A DNA stretch of 64,000 nucleotides from Sandaracinaceae bacterium (GTDB lineage: Bacteria; Myxococcota_A; Polyangia; Polyangiales; Houyiibacteriaceae), in assembly GCA_020633075.1 (NCBI GenBank), contig JACKEI010000001.1, forward strand, positions 1,984,001 through 2,048,000, written 5' to 3'. The notes beneath the pieces were generated by a model, which worked only from the letters and a program-made list of their open reading frames with translations, was not told the origin of the DNA and did not search any database. Positions 25,470 to 34,275 of this stretch are shown here, one piece after another. Both the position numbers and the translations under genes were made by a program. The number at the start of each line of letters is the position of its first letter. Positions within the stretch are counted from its first letter, which is position 1.

Positions 25470-26537
25470 ATGAAGATGACCAGTCGTTCTGTAGGAGTTC
25501 GGGATGCGCTGCTTGGCGCGCTGGCGTTGTCGCTCACGACCGCAGGAGGATCTCTGGCCGCGTGCGGATCCAGCGGAGACGCGCCTCCCACGCCCGCCCC
25601 CGCCGTGGCACCCGTGGCCGTCGTGCCCGGCATTCCGTACCGCGTGGAGCCCGGTCTCCCGGAGTGGAGCAGCTCGTACGCGGCCGTCGGCCTCACGGAC
25701 GCGAACCCCGCCACGCAGTGGTACACGCCCATGAGCCCCACCTTCCCGGTCGTCGCCACGCTCACGCCGCTGGCGCCGTCGCCCGTGGGCGGCATCGACA
25801 TCGACACGACCCTCGGCGGGTACAACACCTCGGGTGCGCGCGAGATCCAGATCGACATCATGACGGCGGACGGCTCGCCTCCGCGCAGCTTGGCGTACAG
25901 CCTGAACCAGGGCGGCGTGAACTCCATCGCCATCAGCCCGCCCGTCGTCCCGAGCCAGATTCGCCTGACCATGCGCTCGAACCACGGTGGCGCATACCTG
26001 GGCATCGCGGACTTCACGCTCCGCCCCATGCCGGGCACGGGGACGGCTCCGGCGCCCATCGCCCCGACCGCCGGCATGGTCGTGCCGCCCACCATGCCGC
26101 CCGTGCCGCCGCCCGCCGCGGGCGCCGGCGTGCCGTACACAGTGGCCCCCGGCCTGCCGGAGTGGAGCTCCTCGTACGCGGCCTCCATGCTCAACGACGG
26201 CAACCCCTCCACGCAGTGGTACACGCCCATGAACCCCACCTTCCCCGTGCAGATGACGCTGCTCCTGGCGCAGCCCACGCTGCTCGGCGGGCTCAGCTTC
26301 GACACGCACATGGGCTCCTACGCCACCAGCGGCGCGCGTGACGTGCTCATCGAGCTGATCGGTCCCAACGGTCAGCCGGCCGGCGGCGGTGTTGGCTCGC
26401 TCGTGCAGGAGAACATCACCAACGTCCCGGTGGCGTCCAATGGTCCGGTCTCCTCGGTGCGCGTGACCATCACGGCCAACCACGGTGGCGCCTACCTCGG
26501 CATCGCCGAGCTGCGTCTCCTGCCCGCGGGCATGTGA
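25470..26537 (+). CDS. Lipoprotein with two discoidin-like (F5/8 type C-like) domains
   Basis: A 355-residue protein from ATG 25470, preceded by AAAGGA at 5-nt spacing (an ATG at 25464 overlaps that site). The signal peptide ends in lipobox LAAC. After a Pro/Ala linker come two copies of one domain, beginning LPEWSSSYAA, containing TQWYTPM, and ending NHGGAYLGIA. The pattern resembles galactose-binding/discoidin folds that bind sugars or lipids. The two copies are joined by a Pro-rich linker. It is divergent from the MPGQM protein gene. Probably on the outer membrane or cell surface; ligand unknown. Confidence 0.75.
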   Translation: MKMTSRSVGVRDALLGALALSLTTAGGSLAACGSSGDAPPTPAPAVAPVAVVPGIPYRVEPGLPEWSSSYAAVGLTDANPATQWYTPMSPTFPVVATLTPLAPSPVGGIDIDTTLGGYNTSGAREIQIDIMTADGSPPRSLAYSLNQGGVNSIAISPPVVPSQIRLTMRSNHGGAYLGIADFTLRPMPGTGTAPAPIAPTAGMVVPPTMPPVPPPAAGAGVPYTVAPGLPEWSSSYAASMLNDGNPSTQWYTPMNPTFPVQMTLLLAQPTLLGGLSFDTHMGSYATSGARDVLIELIGPNGQPAGGGVGSLVQENITNVPVASNGPVSSVRVTITANHGGAYLGIAELRLLPAGM

Positions 26538-26563
26538 TCCCCGCCAACGTCTCTGCATAGCTG

Positions 26564-26589
26564 CGGGGTGACGATTCGTCGTCACCCCG
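26564..26589 (+). terminator. 11-bp hairpin with TTCG tetraloop
   Basis: Perfect stem CGGGGTGACGA/TCGTCACCCCG closed by TTCG (UUCG in RNA, an exceptionally stable loop), 27 nt after the lipoprotein stop. Only a short mixed T-containing stretch follows (TATGCTTTCC). Most likely the terminator of that gene. Confidence 0.65.
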
Positions 26590-26610
26590 TATGCTTTCCG
26601 TCGACCCCCC

Positions 26611-27597
26611 ATGCCACGCATCCCCAACGCCATCCGCCGCCACGGGCAGCGCACCCTCGGCCGCGCCGTGGTCGGCGCCCTCGACACCATCCCCAAGCTC
26701 ACGCGCAACCTGCCGCACGCGCGACGCCGGCGAGAGGGGCTAAGCATCTGGGAGGACGTGGCCTACGCGGGGAGCGGAGAGGCAGCCCATCGCCTGGACG
26801 TGTTCCGGCTGGAGGACGCTCCGGCCCCGCAGCGCAGCCTGGTCTACGTGCATGGCGGGGGCTTCTCGTCGTGCTCCAAGGCGACGCACATCAGCTTGGC
26901 GGTCGCGTTCGCGCGGCGCGGGTTCACGGTGTTCAACATCGACTACCGCTTGGCGCCCAAGCACCCCTACCCGGCGGCGTTCCAGGACCTGGCGGAGGCG
27001 CTGCGCTTCGTGCGGCGCAACGCCGAGGAGTACGGCGCGGACGGCGAGAGCGTCACGCTGGCCGGTGAGTCCGCCGGCGCGAACCTGATCACCTCGGCGG
27101 CCCTGGCGTGCAGCTACGACCTGGACCTGCCGGGTATCGAGCGCCTGGCCGTGGACGGTCCGCGCCTGAACGCCATCCTGGCGGGCTGCGGGGTCTACCA
27201 GGTCAGCGACATGGACCGCTTCTGGCGCGACCGCGCGGCGCCCCCTCCCCGCCTCGCGCGCGGCGTGGCCCATGCCATGGAAGAGGCCTACCTCGGGGCC
27301 CGCGGACACGCGCCCGGCGCACACGCCCTGGCTGACCCGGTGGTGCTGCTGGAGCGCGACGCGCCGCAACGCCCGCTGCCCCCCTTCTTCGTCTTCTGCG
27401 GCACGGGCGACTTCCTGGTGGAGGACAGCCAGCGGCTGAAGCGCGCGCTGGACCAGCGCGGGGCCGTGGCCACGCTGCGCACGTACGCGGGCGAGCCCCA
27501 CGCCTTTCACGCGCTGCAGACCCGCCCTGCCGCGCAGGCCTGCTGGCGCGACCACGACGTGTTCATCGACGAGCACGTGGCGCCCACCCCAGCGTGA
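26611..27597 (+). CDS. Alpha/beta-hydrolase esterase, HSL family
   Basis: A 328-residue protein of the hormone-sensitive-lipase-like family. The HGGG oxyanion motif is in YVHGGGFSS, the nucleophile is Ser154 in GESAG, the acid is Asp in GTGDFLVED and the base is His in GEPHAFHAL. It hydrolyses short-chain carboxyl esters. There is no signal peptide, so it is intracellular. It stands 74 bp after the lipoprotein gene, behind its terminator, and before the zinc-ribbon gene; no substrate is indicated. Confidence 0.9.
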   Translation: MPRIPNAIRRHGQRTLGRAVVGALDTIPKLTRNLPHARRRREGLSIWEDVAYAGSGEAAHRLDVFRLEDAPAPQRSLVYVHGGGFSSCSKATHISLAVAFARRGFTVFNIDYRLAPKHPYPAAFQDLAEALRFVRRNAEEYGADGESVTLAGESAGANLITSAALACSYDLDLPGIERLAVDGPRLNAILAGCGVYQVSDMDRFWRDRAAPPPRLARGVAHAMEEAYLGARGHAPGAHALADPVVLLERDAPQRPLPPFFVFCGTGDFLVEDSQRLKRALDQRGAVATLRTYAGEPHAFHALQTRPAAQACWRDHDVFIDEHVAPTPA

Positions 27598-27640
27598 CGA
27601 CTGCTTGTGTCTTGGCGGCGGGAGGACGTAGGCTCGCCGG

Positions 27641-28201
27641 ATGAAGCGCCCCGACGACACCCTGCTCACGAAGAGCGCTGACGGCCTGACTCGCTGCCCG
27701 ACCTGCCGGCGCCACGTGGTGGCCGGGCAGACCCCACGCGACCGCCGCTGCCCCTTCTGCGCCACGAGCACGGCCGGCACGGCCAGCACGGCCCCACGGC
27801 TGGGCTTGCGGGGGGGCATGGTGGCGGCCTCGCTCATGGGCCTCGGCGCATGCGGCCCCTCGGCAGCGGAGGAGCAAGCGCGCATCGAGGCCGAGCAGGC
27901 CTTGTTGAGCCAGCAAGAGGCGGACGCCATCGCGCGCATGGAGGCCGAGCGCGCGGCCGCTGCAGCCGCGCTCGAACAAGCCCGGGCGGCCGAAGAGGCG
28001 CGCCTGGCCGAACAGGCCGCCGCCGAAGCCGCCGAGGCGCAGGCCGCCGCAGAAGCCGCCGCCGCAGAAGCCGCCGCAGCCGCTGCCGAGGCCGAAGAAG
28101 CGCAGGCTTCCCCACGGGGCCGTCGCCGCCGGGCCGACCCGGAGTACACCGAGATGCGCCCCACGCGCGCGCCCGCGCTCACGTACGGGCTGGACTTCTG
28201 A
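27641..28201 (+). CDS. Zinc-ribbon protein with internal lipobox-like segment and Ala/Glu coiled coil
   Basis: A 186-residue protein. The N-terminus has a zinc-ribbon CPTC-X13-CPFC (residues 19-40). A hydrophobic stretch (about 55-70) ends in LGAC, like a lipobox although it is internal. Then a long Ala/Glu helix (75-150) predicts a coiled coil, and the C-terminus is basic and aromatic, ending YGLDF. The last codons overlap the probable CTG start of the radical SAM gene, so the two are coupled. The role is unknown; being tied to a maturase-type enzyme, it or its tail could be the modified substrate, but it may simply share an operon. Confidence 0.65.
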   Translation: MKRPDDTLLTKSADGLTRCPTCRRHVVAGQTPRDRRCPFCATSTAGTASTAPRLGLRGGMVAASLMGLGACGPSAAEEQARIEAEQALLSQQEADAIARMEAERAAAAAALEQARAAEEARLAEQAAAEAAEAQAAAEAAAAEAAAAAAEAEEAQASPRGRRRRADPEYTEMRPTRAPALTYGLDF

Positions 28202-29502
28202 GCCGTCGGCCGGCCAGCAAGACCCGCGACCTGAGCGACGCGGACCTCGCCAACCCGCACCCCGTGTACGCCGTGTGGGAGCTGACGCTGGCCTGCGACC
28301 TCAGCTGCCAGCACTGCGGCAGCCGCGCCGGAGAGGCTCGCAGCGGCGAGCTCAGCCCTGCCCAAGCGCTCGACATCGTGGACCAGCTCGCCGACGTCGG
28401 GGTGCGCGAGGTCACGCTCATCGGCGGCGAGGCCTACCTGCGGGAGGACTGGCTCGACATCACGCGGGCGCTCGTGGGGCGAGGGGTGGTCGTGGGCATG
28501 ACCACCGGCGGCTTCGCGCTCGACGCCGCCCGCGTGCAGCAAGCGGAGGACGCGGGGCTGCGCGCCATCAGCCTCTCCATCGACGGCATTGGCCAGACCC
28601 ACGACGCGCAGCGGGGGCGCAAGGGGGCCTACGACGCGGCGCTGGCTGCGGCGCGGCGGGTGGCGGCCTCCGGCATCCACCTGTCGGTCAACACGCAGAT
28701 CAACCGCCTCTCGTTGCCGGAGCTGCCAGCGCTGGCGCGCCTCATGGCCGAGCTCGGCGCGGACGACTGGCGCGTGCAGCTCACCGTCCCCCTGGGCAAC
28801 GCGGCGGACCGGGCGGACCTGGTGCTGCAGCCCGTGGACCTGCTGGACCTCTTCCCGCTGCTCGCGTGGATGCAGCAGACGCTGCTCGAGCCCGCTGGCA
28901 TCCGGCTGCGCCCGGGGAACAACGTCGGGTACTTCGGCCCCTACGAGGAGTGGGTGCGCTACCAAGGCGCCGAGGGGGCGCACTACTCGCGCTGCGGCGC
29001 GGGCGAGTACGCGCTGGGCATCGAGGCCGACGGCACGCTCAAGGGCTGCCCGTCCCTGCCCACCACGGCGTACGCGGGCGGCGACCTGCGCGTGACCAGG
29101 CTGCGCGAGCTGCTCACCCGCGAGCCCCTGCGACGCCTGGCCGAGCGCACCGTGGACGACCTGCACGGCTTCTGCCGCACCTGCTACTACGCCGAGCCCT
29201 GCCGGGGCGGGTGCAGCTACACCGCGCACGCCTGGCTGGGTCGGCCCGGGGACAACCCCCTCTGCATCCATCGGGCCCTCGCCTTCGAGGCCGAGGGCAA
29301 GCACGAGCGCCTGGTGCGCGTGGAGCCCGCCAGTGGGCGCCCCTTCGACCACGGCCGCTTCGAGATCCGCGTAGAAGACCTGCCGGCGCGGGACGCCCCC
29401 ACGCTGGCCGGGGTGCCGCTTGCGCGAGCGGCGGCGGCCCGCCCGAGCGACGGCGGCGCGCACAGCGTCGCGAACCTGCGGCGCCGCCTGCGGGTCCTCT
29501 GA
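28198..29502 (+). CDS. Radical SAM/SPASM-domain enzyme
   Basis: About 434 residues. The core motif is Cys33-X3-Cys37-X2-Cys40 (ACDLSCQHCG), binding the SAM [4Fe-4S] cluster, followed by the GGE motif (LIGGEAYL). The C-terminal SPASM part has Cys in YSRCGAGEYALGIEADG, GCPS, FCRTCYYAEPCRGGCSY and CIH, for auxiliary clusters. This layout is typical of peptide or protein maturases. No ATG or GTG fits: CTG 28198 overlaps the previous stop (CTGA); CTG 28231 and GTG 28264 are alternatives. SUKH gene begins 16 bp later. Substrate unknown. Confidence 0.85.
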   Translation: MSRRPASKTRDLSDADLANPHPVYAVWELTLACDLSCQHCGSRAGEARSGELSPAQALDIVDQLADVGVREVTLIGGEAYLREDWLDITRALVGRGVVVGMTTGGFALDAARVQQAEDAGLRAISLSIDGIGQTHDAQRGRKGAYDAALAAARRVAASGIHLSVNTQINRLSLPELPALARLMAELGADDWRVQLTVPLGNAADRADLVLQPVDLLDLFPLLAWMQQTLLEPAGIRLRPGNNVGYFGPYEEWVRYQGAEGAHYSRCGAGEYALGIEADGTLKGCPSLPTTAYAGGDLRVTRLRELLTREPLRRLAERTVDDLHGFCRTCYYAEPCRGGCSYTAHAWLGRPGDNPLCIHRALAFEAEGKHERLVRVEPASGRPFDHGRFEIRVEDLPARDAPTLAGVPLARAAAARPSDGGAHSVANLRRRLRVL

Positions 29503-29518
29503 TACGCTGTGCGGCGCT

Positions 29519-30658
29519 ATGGACGCAGCCAGGGACCTCGAGGAGCTGTATCGACGCGTACGCGCAGTCGGGCGGCATGACACGGGCGCGCGCCTCTTCG
29601 GCGCCAACATGCACGGCTGGAAGGTCTTCCGCCTGAGCCCCGAGGAGCAGACCGAGGCCGAGGCGCGGCACCAGCTGACCCTGCCGGACGCGTACCGCTG
29701 GTGGATCAGCGACGGCCCGGGTGCGGGGGTGGGCCCCTTCTACGGCTTGCTCCATCCCCTGGACACGGAGCGCGCGGAGGGCGAGCTCGACGGCGCCATC
29801 CCCCTCAGCGACCACGGCTGCGGCTACGCGGACTACCTCTACACCCGCGGCGAGCGCGCCGGCCAGGTGTGGGTGGACTTCCGCGAAGCGGACGGCCCGC
29901 TGGTCACCTGGTACCCCAGCTTCGAGCGCTGGCTGGACGCGTGGCTCACGCGCGCCTTCGCCGAGTGGGGCCTCGAGTACCTCACGGCCACCCCGCCCGA
30001 AGGCGCCGACGAGCGCTTCCTCACCGAGGTGGACGAGGCCATGGCGCGCATCGACGCGGGCGTAGACGACCCCATGCTCGCGCAGTACCCGCTGCCGGCG
30101 GACAAGCTGCGCATCGCCCGCGGCCGCCGGCACCTGCACGCGCAGCGGTTCGACGCAGCCCGCGCGGCCTTCGATGCGGCAGCAGCCGTCTCACGCGAGC
30201 CGGACGCGGTCCGCGCCCTGGGTGAGTGCGAGATCGCCAGCGCCACCTCGGACCACGCCGCCCTGCTGAGCGCCGCCGACACCGGCCTGCTCGCCCAGCC
30301 CCTCTGGTGGATCTCCGAGAAGCAGCTGCTCCTCCACCGCGTGCACGCGCTCGAGGGCCTCGCCCGTTGGTCCGAGGCCTTCGAGGCCCGCGTCAAGAGC
30401 GCCAAGCACGACCCCAACGACGTCAAGCAGCAGCTGGACCTGGTGTGGATCAACGTCCTCCGCAAGGACATCGACGCCGCCGCCGACCACCTCCTCGCCA
30501 CCGCACAGCGCGGCACCGGCTGCGACCGCAACGCCCCCCTCGCCGCCCGCATCGAGTACCTCAGCGCCGGCCTCCTCGACGCCCTCCGCGCCGAAGACAT
30601 GCGCGACCAAGCCCAACAGCTGGAAGCCGCCCTCGCCACCCGCGTCGCCCATGCGTAG
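29519..30658 (+). CDS. SUKH (SMI1/KNR4) domain protein with helical C-terminus
   Basis: A 379-residue protein. Residues 20-145 fit the SMI1/KNR4 (SUKH) fold: a helix with EEQTEAEARHQLTLPDAYR, WWISDGPG, IPLSDHGCGYADYLY and WYPSFERWLDAWL. The remainder (150-379) is helical and TPR-like. SUKH proteins are frequent immunity proteins of contact-dependent and polymorphic toxins, but also have housekeeping roles. No toxin gene is adjacent. It follows the radical SAM gene by 16 bp and borders the accessory island that starts at 30.7 kb. Confidence 0.78.
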   Translation: MDAARDLEELYRRVRAVGRHDTGARLFGANMHGWKVFRLSPEEQTEAEARHQLTLPDAYRWWISDGPGAGVGPFYGLLHPLDTERAEGELDGAIPLSDHGCGYADYLYTRGERAGQVWVDFREADGPLVTWYPSFERWLDAWLTRAFAEWGLEYLTATPPEGADERFLTEVDEAMARIDAGVDDPMLAQYPLPADKLRIARGRRHLHAQRFDAARAAFDAAAAVSREPDAVRALGECEIASATSDHAALLSAADTGLLAQPLWWISEKQLLLHRVHALEGLARWSEAFEARVKSAKHDPNDVKQQLDLVWINVLRKDIDAAADHLLATAQRGTGCDRNAPLAARIEYLSAGLLDALRAEDMRDQAQQLEAALATRVAHA

Positions 30659-30685
30659 GCCACGCCCGATGGCCTCGAACGTGAA

Positions 30686-30730
30686 CCGCACGAACAGCGA
30701 CCTGGCCGCGTAGTCGTGCAGACGACTGCA
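30686..30730. repeat. Island repeat copy R1
   Basis: Shares CGTAGTCGTGCAGACGACTGCA-type sequence with R3 (34091-34154), including the 14-bp imperfect palindrome TGCAGACGACTGCA at 30717-30730. It marks the left boundary of the accessory island, just after the SUKH gene. Confidence 0.6.
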
Positions 30731-30760
30731 CCAGCCCTGCTGTTCGAAGGCCCCGACGGG

Positions 30761-31156
30761 TCACAGATCCGCATCAAACGTCCCGAGAAAGCGGAGCACA
30801 TCGGTCGACTGGAAGCTCCCGTCGAATCCCCCCAGGGCCTGCTGGAAGACGAGCACGACTGTTGCGTGAGGCCCGATCGAATCCACGATCGTCGCGAGGT
30901 CACCAGCCGCCAGCAGTGTGCCGAGGTAGGCAGCGTGCTCTTGCCCATCGTCCGGGTGCAGCGTCTCGATGAAGTCAGCGTCGAGGTACTGACAGCCCGG
31001 TTGATCGTCTAGCAGCGCCCACGTGGGGTCCTCATCAACCTGTGCGTCTGGGTCCTCGAACGCACTGACCACCGGTGGCCATCGCTCCTCAGTGTAGGAG
31101 GTCGCGGCCTCAAGCGTCGAGAAGTCCCCCACGAAGATGTGGACCTCAGTCTTCAT
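30761..31156 (-). CDS. Imm22-like (DUF4284) putative immunity protein
   Basis: A 131-residue acidic protein. The opening VHIFVGDFSTLEAATSYTE and the later LDADFIETL recall immunity protein 22 (PF14112), which begins VHxWxGNF and has a YDEDFxE motif. Acidic composition also suits an immunity protein. No toxin gene is next to it, so it may be an orphan immunity gene left from a polymorphic toxin system. Start ATG 31156 is preceded by AGGAATCG. Lies between repeats R1 and R2. Confidence 0.5.
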   Translation of the reverse strand: MKTEVHIFVGDFSTLEAATSYTEERWPPVVSAFEDPDAQVDEDPTWALLDDQPGCQYLDADFIETLHPDDGQEHAAYLGTLLAAGDLATIVDSIGPHATVVLVFQQALGGFDGSFQSTDVLRFLGTFDADL

Positions 31157-31368
31157 CGATTCCTCGTTGCTCGTCCCGCATTCGGAGCAGGGTAGACGAG
31201 TTCATCCCTTGCTTGAGTGCCATCGCATTGGCGAGCTGGCCTTGAGCCGGATCGCGCCCTTCAAGGGTTAATAGTGGACCGGCCGGCTCCGGGCAGTTGC
31301 GGGGGGGGGCGAGCTGAGCCGGACGCCATGCGACAGCGCTCGATCGGCGCGCGAGCAGCAGCTGCGAT

Positions 31369-32295
31369 TCAAATCGTAGCGTTCAGCCACGCAAGAATCC
31401 GCGGCTCCGGGAGGCCTTCAGGCGTCGCCGGCAGCCCGTCGCATTCGAATCCTGGTGGGAAGTCGCCCTCGTATTCGATGCGCTCGACGAACTCGGCCTC
31501 TCCGCCGCCGGCATCCTGGCGTCGGATGACACGGCCCTCGTCGTCGCGGGTCAACGTCGTCACGCGGACCTCGCCGTACGACCAAGTCGACGTGATCGTC
31601 GCGAGTCGCCCTGCGGAGTCATATGCATACGTCAATGTCTCCATTCCTCGCACCATGGATGCGAGTCGACCGGCGGTGTCGTACGTCAAGGTGGTGACGT
31701 TGGCCGGCTCTCCGTCATCGGGCGGCACCAGGGTGGTGGTCAATGTCGCAATGCGGCCTTCCGCGTCGTACGCAAAGGTCACTCGATTTGCCACTGCGCC
31801 GCCGGTCGCCATCTCGCGCACGCTCAGCCGACCAGACCCATCGTAGCGGTACAGCAGACGGTATTGCTCGGGGCCCCTCTGCGCGCCGAAGGCCATGTAG
31901 CTCGCCACCGACTCGACACGACCGTCGTCGCGATAGTCGACCACCATTTCACCCCCGACCTCGGCACCTGGGTCCTGGCGAAGCGATACCAAGCGGTCCC
32001 CGATATACGCCAACACCGTCTCCCTGTTCGGGCCCCCCGAGTCTTCCGTGAGGGCACGAACAAGGCGCCCCCCCTCGTAGGTGTAGACCGTTGCGCGGCT
32101 CGGGCTCGCGACGCGACACGTAGCCGCAGGGCCTGCTGGCGAGCGTGCGGATTCGTCCTCAGGCCCGCCACCCCCACCACTCTCCGGTGGCGCGGGTGCG
32201 TGGGATCCGCCGGGTGTCGACGACCCCCCACTGCAGCCGGACGCCAACAGGACTAGACAGGCAAGAGCCCGATGTGACGTTCCCTTCCGCTCCAT
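31369..32295 (-). CDS. YD-repeat lipoprotein
   Basis: A 308-residue protein from ATG 32295 (ATGs at 32316 and 32337 are in frame). The signal peptide has lipobox LASGC. The mature part holds five or six YD/RHS repeats such as FAYDAEGRIATLT, LTYDTAGRLASMV and YAYDSAGRLATIT. YD repeats build the shell of RHS toxins, but this protein is short, lacks the core and toxin tip, and is lipid-anchored. It may bind sugars at the surface. Sits in the island between R1 and R2, downstream of nothing on the same strand. Confidence 0.82.
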   Translation of the reverse strand: MERKGTSHRALACLVLLASGCSGGSSTPGGSHAPAPPESGGGGGPEDESARSPAGPAATCRVASPSRATVYTYEGGRLVRALTEDSGGPNRETVLAYIGDRLVSLRQDPGAEVGGEMVVDYRDDGRVESVASYMAFGAQRGPEQYRLLYRYDGSGRLSVREMATGGAVANRVTFAYDAEGRIATLTTTLVPPDDGEPANVTTLTYDTAGRLASMVRGMETLTYAYDSAGRLATITSTWSYGEVRVTTLTRDDEGRVIRRQDAGGGEAEFVERIEYEGDFPPGFECDGLPATPEGLPEPRILAWLNATI

Positions 32296-32380
32296 CCCCG
32301 TCCCCTGCAGTTCCATAGAGGCTGGAGTCTGGGACACTCGTTGCTACCCCGTCAACCAGCACAGGGGGGCTCAGCATGGG

Positions 32381-32442
32381 GCGGGTCACTGCAAGCCTAG
32401 GCGTTCCGGATCAGCCGGCCCCTCGACATGCAGTCAACTGCA
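32381..32442. repeat. Island repeat copy R2
   Basis: Begins GCGGGTCACTGCA, identical to the start of R3, and ends with the palindrome TGCAGTCAACTGCA (32429-32442). The middle is diverged. It separates the YD lipoprotein gene from the next module. Confidence 0.6.
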
Positions 32443-32465
32443 CCGGCCAGGCTCCTGTTTGGGGC

Positions 32466-32732
32466 CTACGCGATCCAGCGGACCTCTGCGGGCAGCTCCT
32501 TGCCCGCCTCGCGGAGCTTGCCGACGAGCGACGCGACGCCGTGCGCGTCCATCGAAACGAGGCCCTTCGCTTCCGCATCCGCCGGAACGGTGATCTCGTG
32601 GTCCCACGAGGTGGTGTCCGCGACGAACTCGCCGAAAACCTCCGGGGCCGCTGCATAGTCAGGGTAAAACCGATATCGGGCCGCAGTGTGCTCGACGCTG
32701 AGCCGGTGGCCTTTGTAGTGGAAGACGCTCAT
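32466..32732 (-). CDS. Hypothetical 88-residue protein
   Basis: From ATG 32732, an 88-residue acidic protein starting MSVFHYKGHRLSVEH, with DTTSWDHEITVPADAEAKG in the centre. Composition is protein-like, unlike the antisense frames around it, but no family is recognised and no good ribosome binding site precedes the ATG. It is one of the small unknown genes of the island. Confidence 0.45.
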   Translation of the reverse strand: MSVFHYKGHRLSVEHTAARYRFYPDYAAAPEVFGEFVADTTSWDHEITVPADAEAKGLVSMDAHGVASLVGKLREAGKELPAEVRWIA

Positions 32733-32802
32733 GATGCTTGGCCCGGTGAGCCTAGCGTCCACGTGGCCACCATGGTGCAAGAACGATCGGGGATGAGGCC
32801 GC

Positions 32803-33353
32803 ATGGAGAGAGACTTGGACCTGAGCGCGTGGGGACTGCGCCCGCACACAGTGGGCGGTGCCGGATGCCAGGGCTCTGTAGACGAGGCATTTGCCGCTCT
32901 GGGCCAAGCGCGGACCACACGCCACCGGAACTGCCTGTGCAGGCCTACGTCGGCGATGACCTCGTCTACTTGGCGGATGAGTACATCGGCAGCTGCGGCG
33001 TGCTCTATGTGCCGTCTGCCACGACGTTGATCCGGCTCGGCTCCTACACGAGCCTCGACAACTTCCTGTGGGCGTTTCAACGGGGGCTGACCCTGGTGGG
33101 ACACACGCAGAGCGAGCGCCCGAACACGCTGACCATCACCGCCGTTCACGCGCTGGCCGCAACCGTGGCGTCCCTCTCGTCGCTCCTGCGCCGACCGGTG
33201 CTCGAGACCGAACTAGCGGCGCTCCCGGCTCACATCGAGGCGGGTGACCTCTACTTCGACATCCCCGCGCTTCGCGAAATGGAAGAGGCTGGCGTGTGTG
33301 ACTTTCGCCTGAACGTGACAGAGGGCGAGCCTCCGCCTGAACAGAGCCGCTGA
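32803..33353 (+). pseudogene. Probably frameshifted hypothetical gene
   Basis: From ATG 32803 one frame encodes MERDLDLSAWGLRPHTVGGA with a continuing protein-like stretch VDEAFAALGQARTT to about 32920. After that, the sensible sequence is in another frame: VQAYVGDDLVYLADEYIGSC onward to the stop at 33353. A one-base indel near 32920 would join them into a protein of roughly 180 residues. Either the gene is broken, the sequence has an error, or the second part starts on its own at GTG 32937 (138 residues). No family recognised. It lies between island repeats R2 and R3. Confidence 0.5.
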
Positions 33354-33413
33354 CGGTTGCGGCCGGGTCGCACCTTCAACTCATGTCTCTCCGTCTGGTG
33401 CTACGCTCAGAGC

Positions 33414-33914
33414 GTGAACTGGGACGCAGAACGCGACCGCCTCTTGGCGGAACTCGAACGGAGGGGAATGGGTCAGGTCGACACTGACGCCATTGTTGGC
33501 CCCTTCGAAGGTTGGCCCAGCGGCGACGCCTGCCGATGCTTCGTTGCTTGCACAGAGGCCGACGGCGAGCAGCTCATCGAGCTGCTCGGGCACGAGACGG
33601 ATCGCCTCGTGGTGAAGCTCTTGATCTTCGCGACCCACGCTGTGCCCGAGCCGATCTTCGAGGCGACCGTGCGCGCGGGCGTGCTCACGCAGAACCCGTC
33701 CTTCAACAAACACTTCATCTGGCCATGCGCTTTGCTCTATGGCGTCCCGCGAGTGCTTGAGACGATCGCTGCATTGGAGAGCCGCGAGGAGATCGATGGT
33801 GCCAAGGCCCGGTACTGGCTCACGATGCCGGTCGACGACATGGTCTTCCCGGACGAGCGGGGTTTCGCGGAGAGACGGGCCAAGCTGATCCGGCGAATGA
33901 AGCCGCCGCTCTGA
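33414..33914 (+). CDS. Hypothetical 166-residue protein
   Basis: From GTG 33414, a 166-residue acidic protein starting VNWDAERDRLLAELERRGMG. It looks helical, with Leu-rich heptads (LAELERRG, LIELLGHETDRLVVKLLIF) and a basic tail ERRAKLIRRMKPP. No domain is recognised. In size and style it resembles orphan immunity-type genes, but that is only a context guess. Third gene of the R2-R3 module. Confidence 0.5.
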   Translation: MNWDAERDRLLAELERRGMGQVDTDAIVGPFEGWPSGDACRCFVACTEADGEQLIELLGHETDRLVVKLLIFATHAVPEPIFEATVRAGVLTQNPSFNKHFIWPCALLYGVPRVLETIAALESREEIDGAKARYWLTMPVDDMVFPDERGFAERRAKLIRRMKPPL

Positions 33915-34017
33915 GGCTCTCGGTGAGGCATGGCCTAGCGGCGATGCATCGAGGCGATTCAGCGGTGAGCACCACCCGTGTTGGCAAAGCGCACGCTCAG
34001 TCGGCCTTCCGGAAAGG

Positions 34018-34095
34018 GACGGAAAAGACTGACCCCATGAGCGCGTCGGTGTTGCCGAACGCATCTCATGGGGTCATTTGGGTGTCCCCAGCGGG
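34018..34095. repeat. Duplicate of tRNA-Glu 3' end and terminator (copy A)
   Basis: A 78-bp sequence that matches 36040-36117 except for two positions. It includes the last 12-13 bp of the tRNA-Glu gene (GTCCCCAGCGGG) and its terminator hairpin (arms 34030-34041 and 34065-34076), but no tRNA body. Together the copies form direct repeats about 2 kb apart, as left by integration at a tRNA 3' end or by a tandem duplication. The gene-free stretch 33915-34275 holds this copy and R3. Confidence 0.85.
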
Positions 34096-34154
34096 TCACT
34101 GCAGGAGCTGACGCTTCGGATGAGCCTAGCGGCGTAGGCGTGCAGACGACTGCA
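34091..34154. repeat. Island repeat copy R3
   Basis: Starts GCGGGTCACTGCA, continues with GCCTAGCGGCGTAGGC (itself nearly palindromic) and ends TGCAGACGACTGCA (34141-34154). It overlaps the end of tRNA duplicate copy A by 5 bp and precedes the last module of the island. Confidence 0.6.
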
Positions 34155-34275
34155 TGGGTGCGCGCCCATCTCGGTGCGAGGTGGAGCGTGGCCGGCTCTG
34201 AGAGTAGGCTCGCGCAATGGAGCGGAGCACTCACAGTTCGCCGAGCCCCGCCTCGCAACAGGCAGGATGTGTCGA

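Noticed and set aside
30686..34154. Integron attC sites as identity of the island repeats
   Set aside because: The RYYYAAC and GTTRRRY core sites are not seen and there is no integron integrase; the repeats are reported only as unknown.
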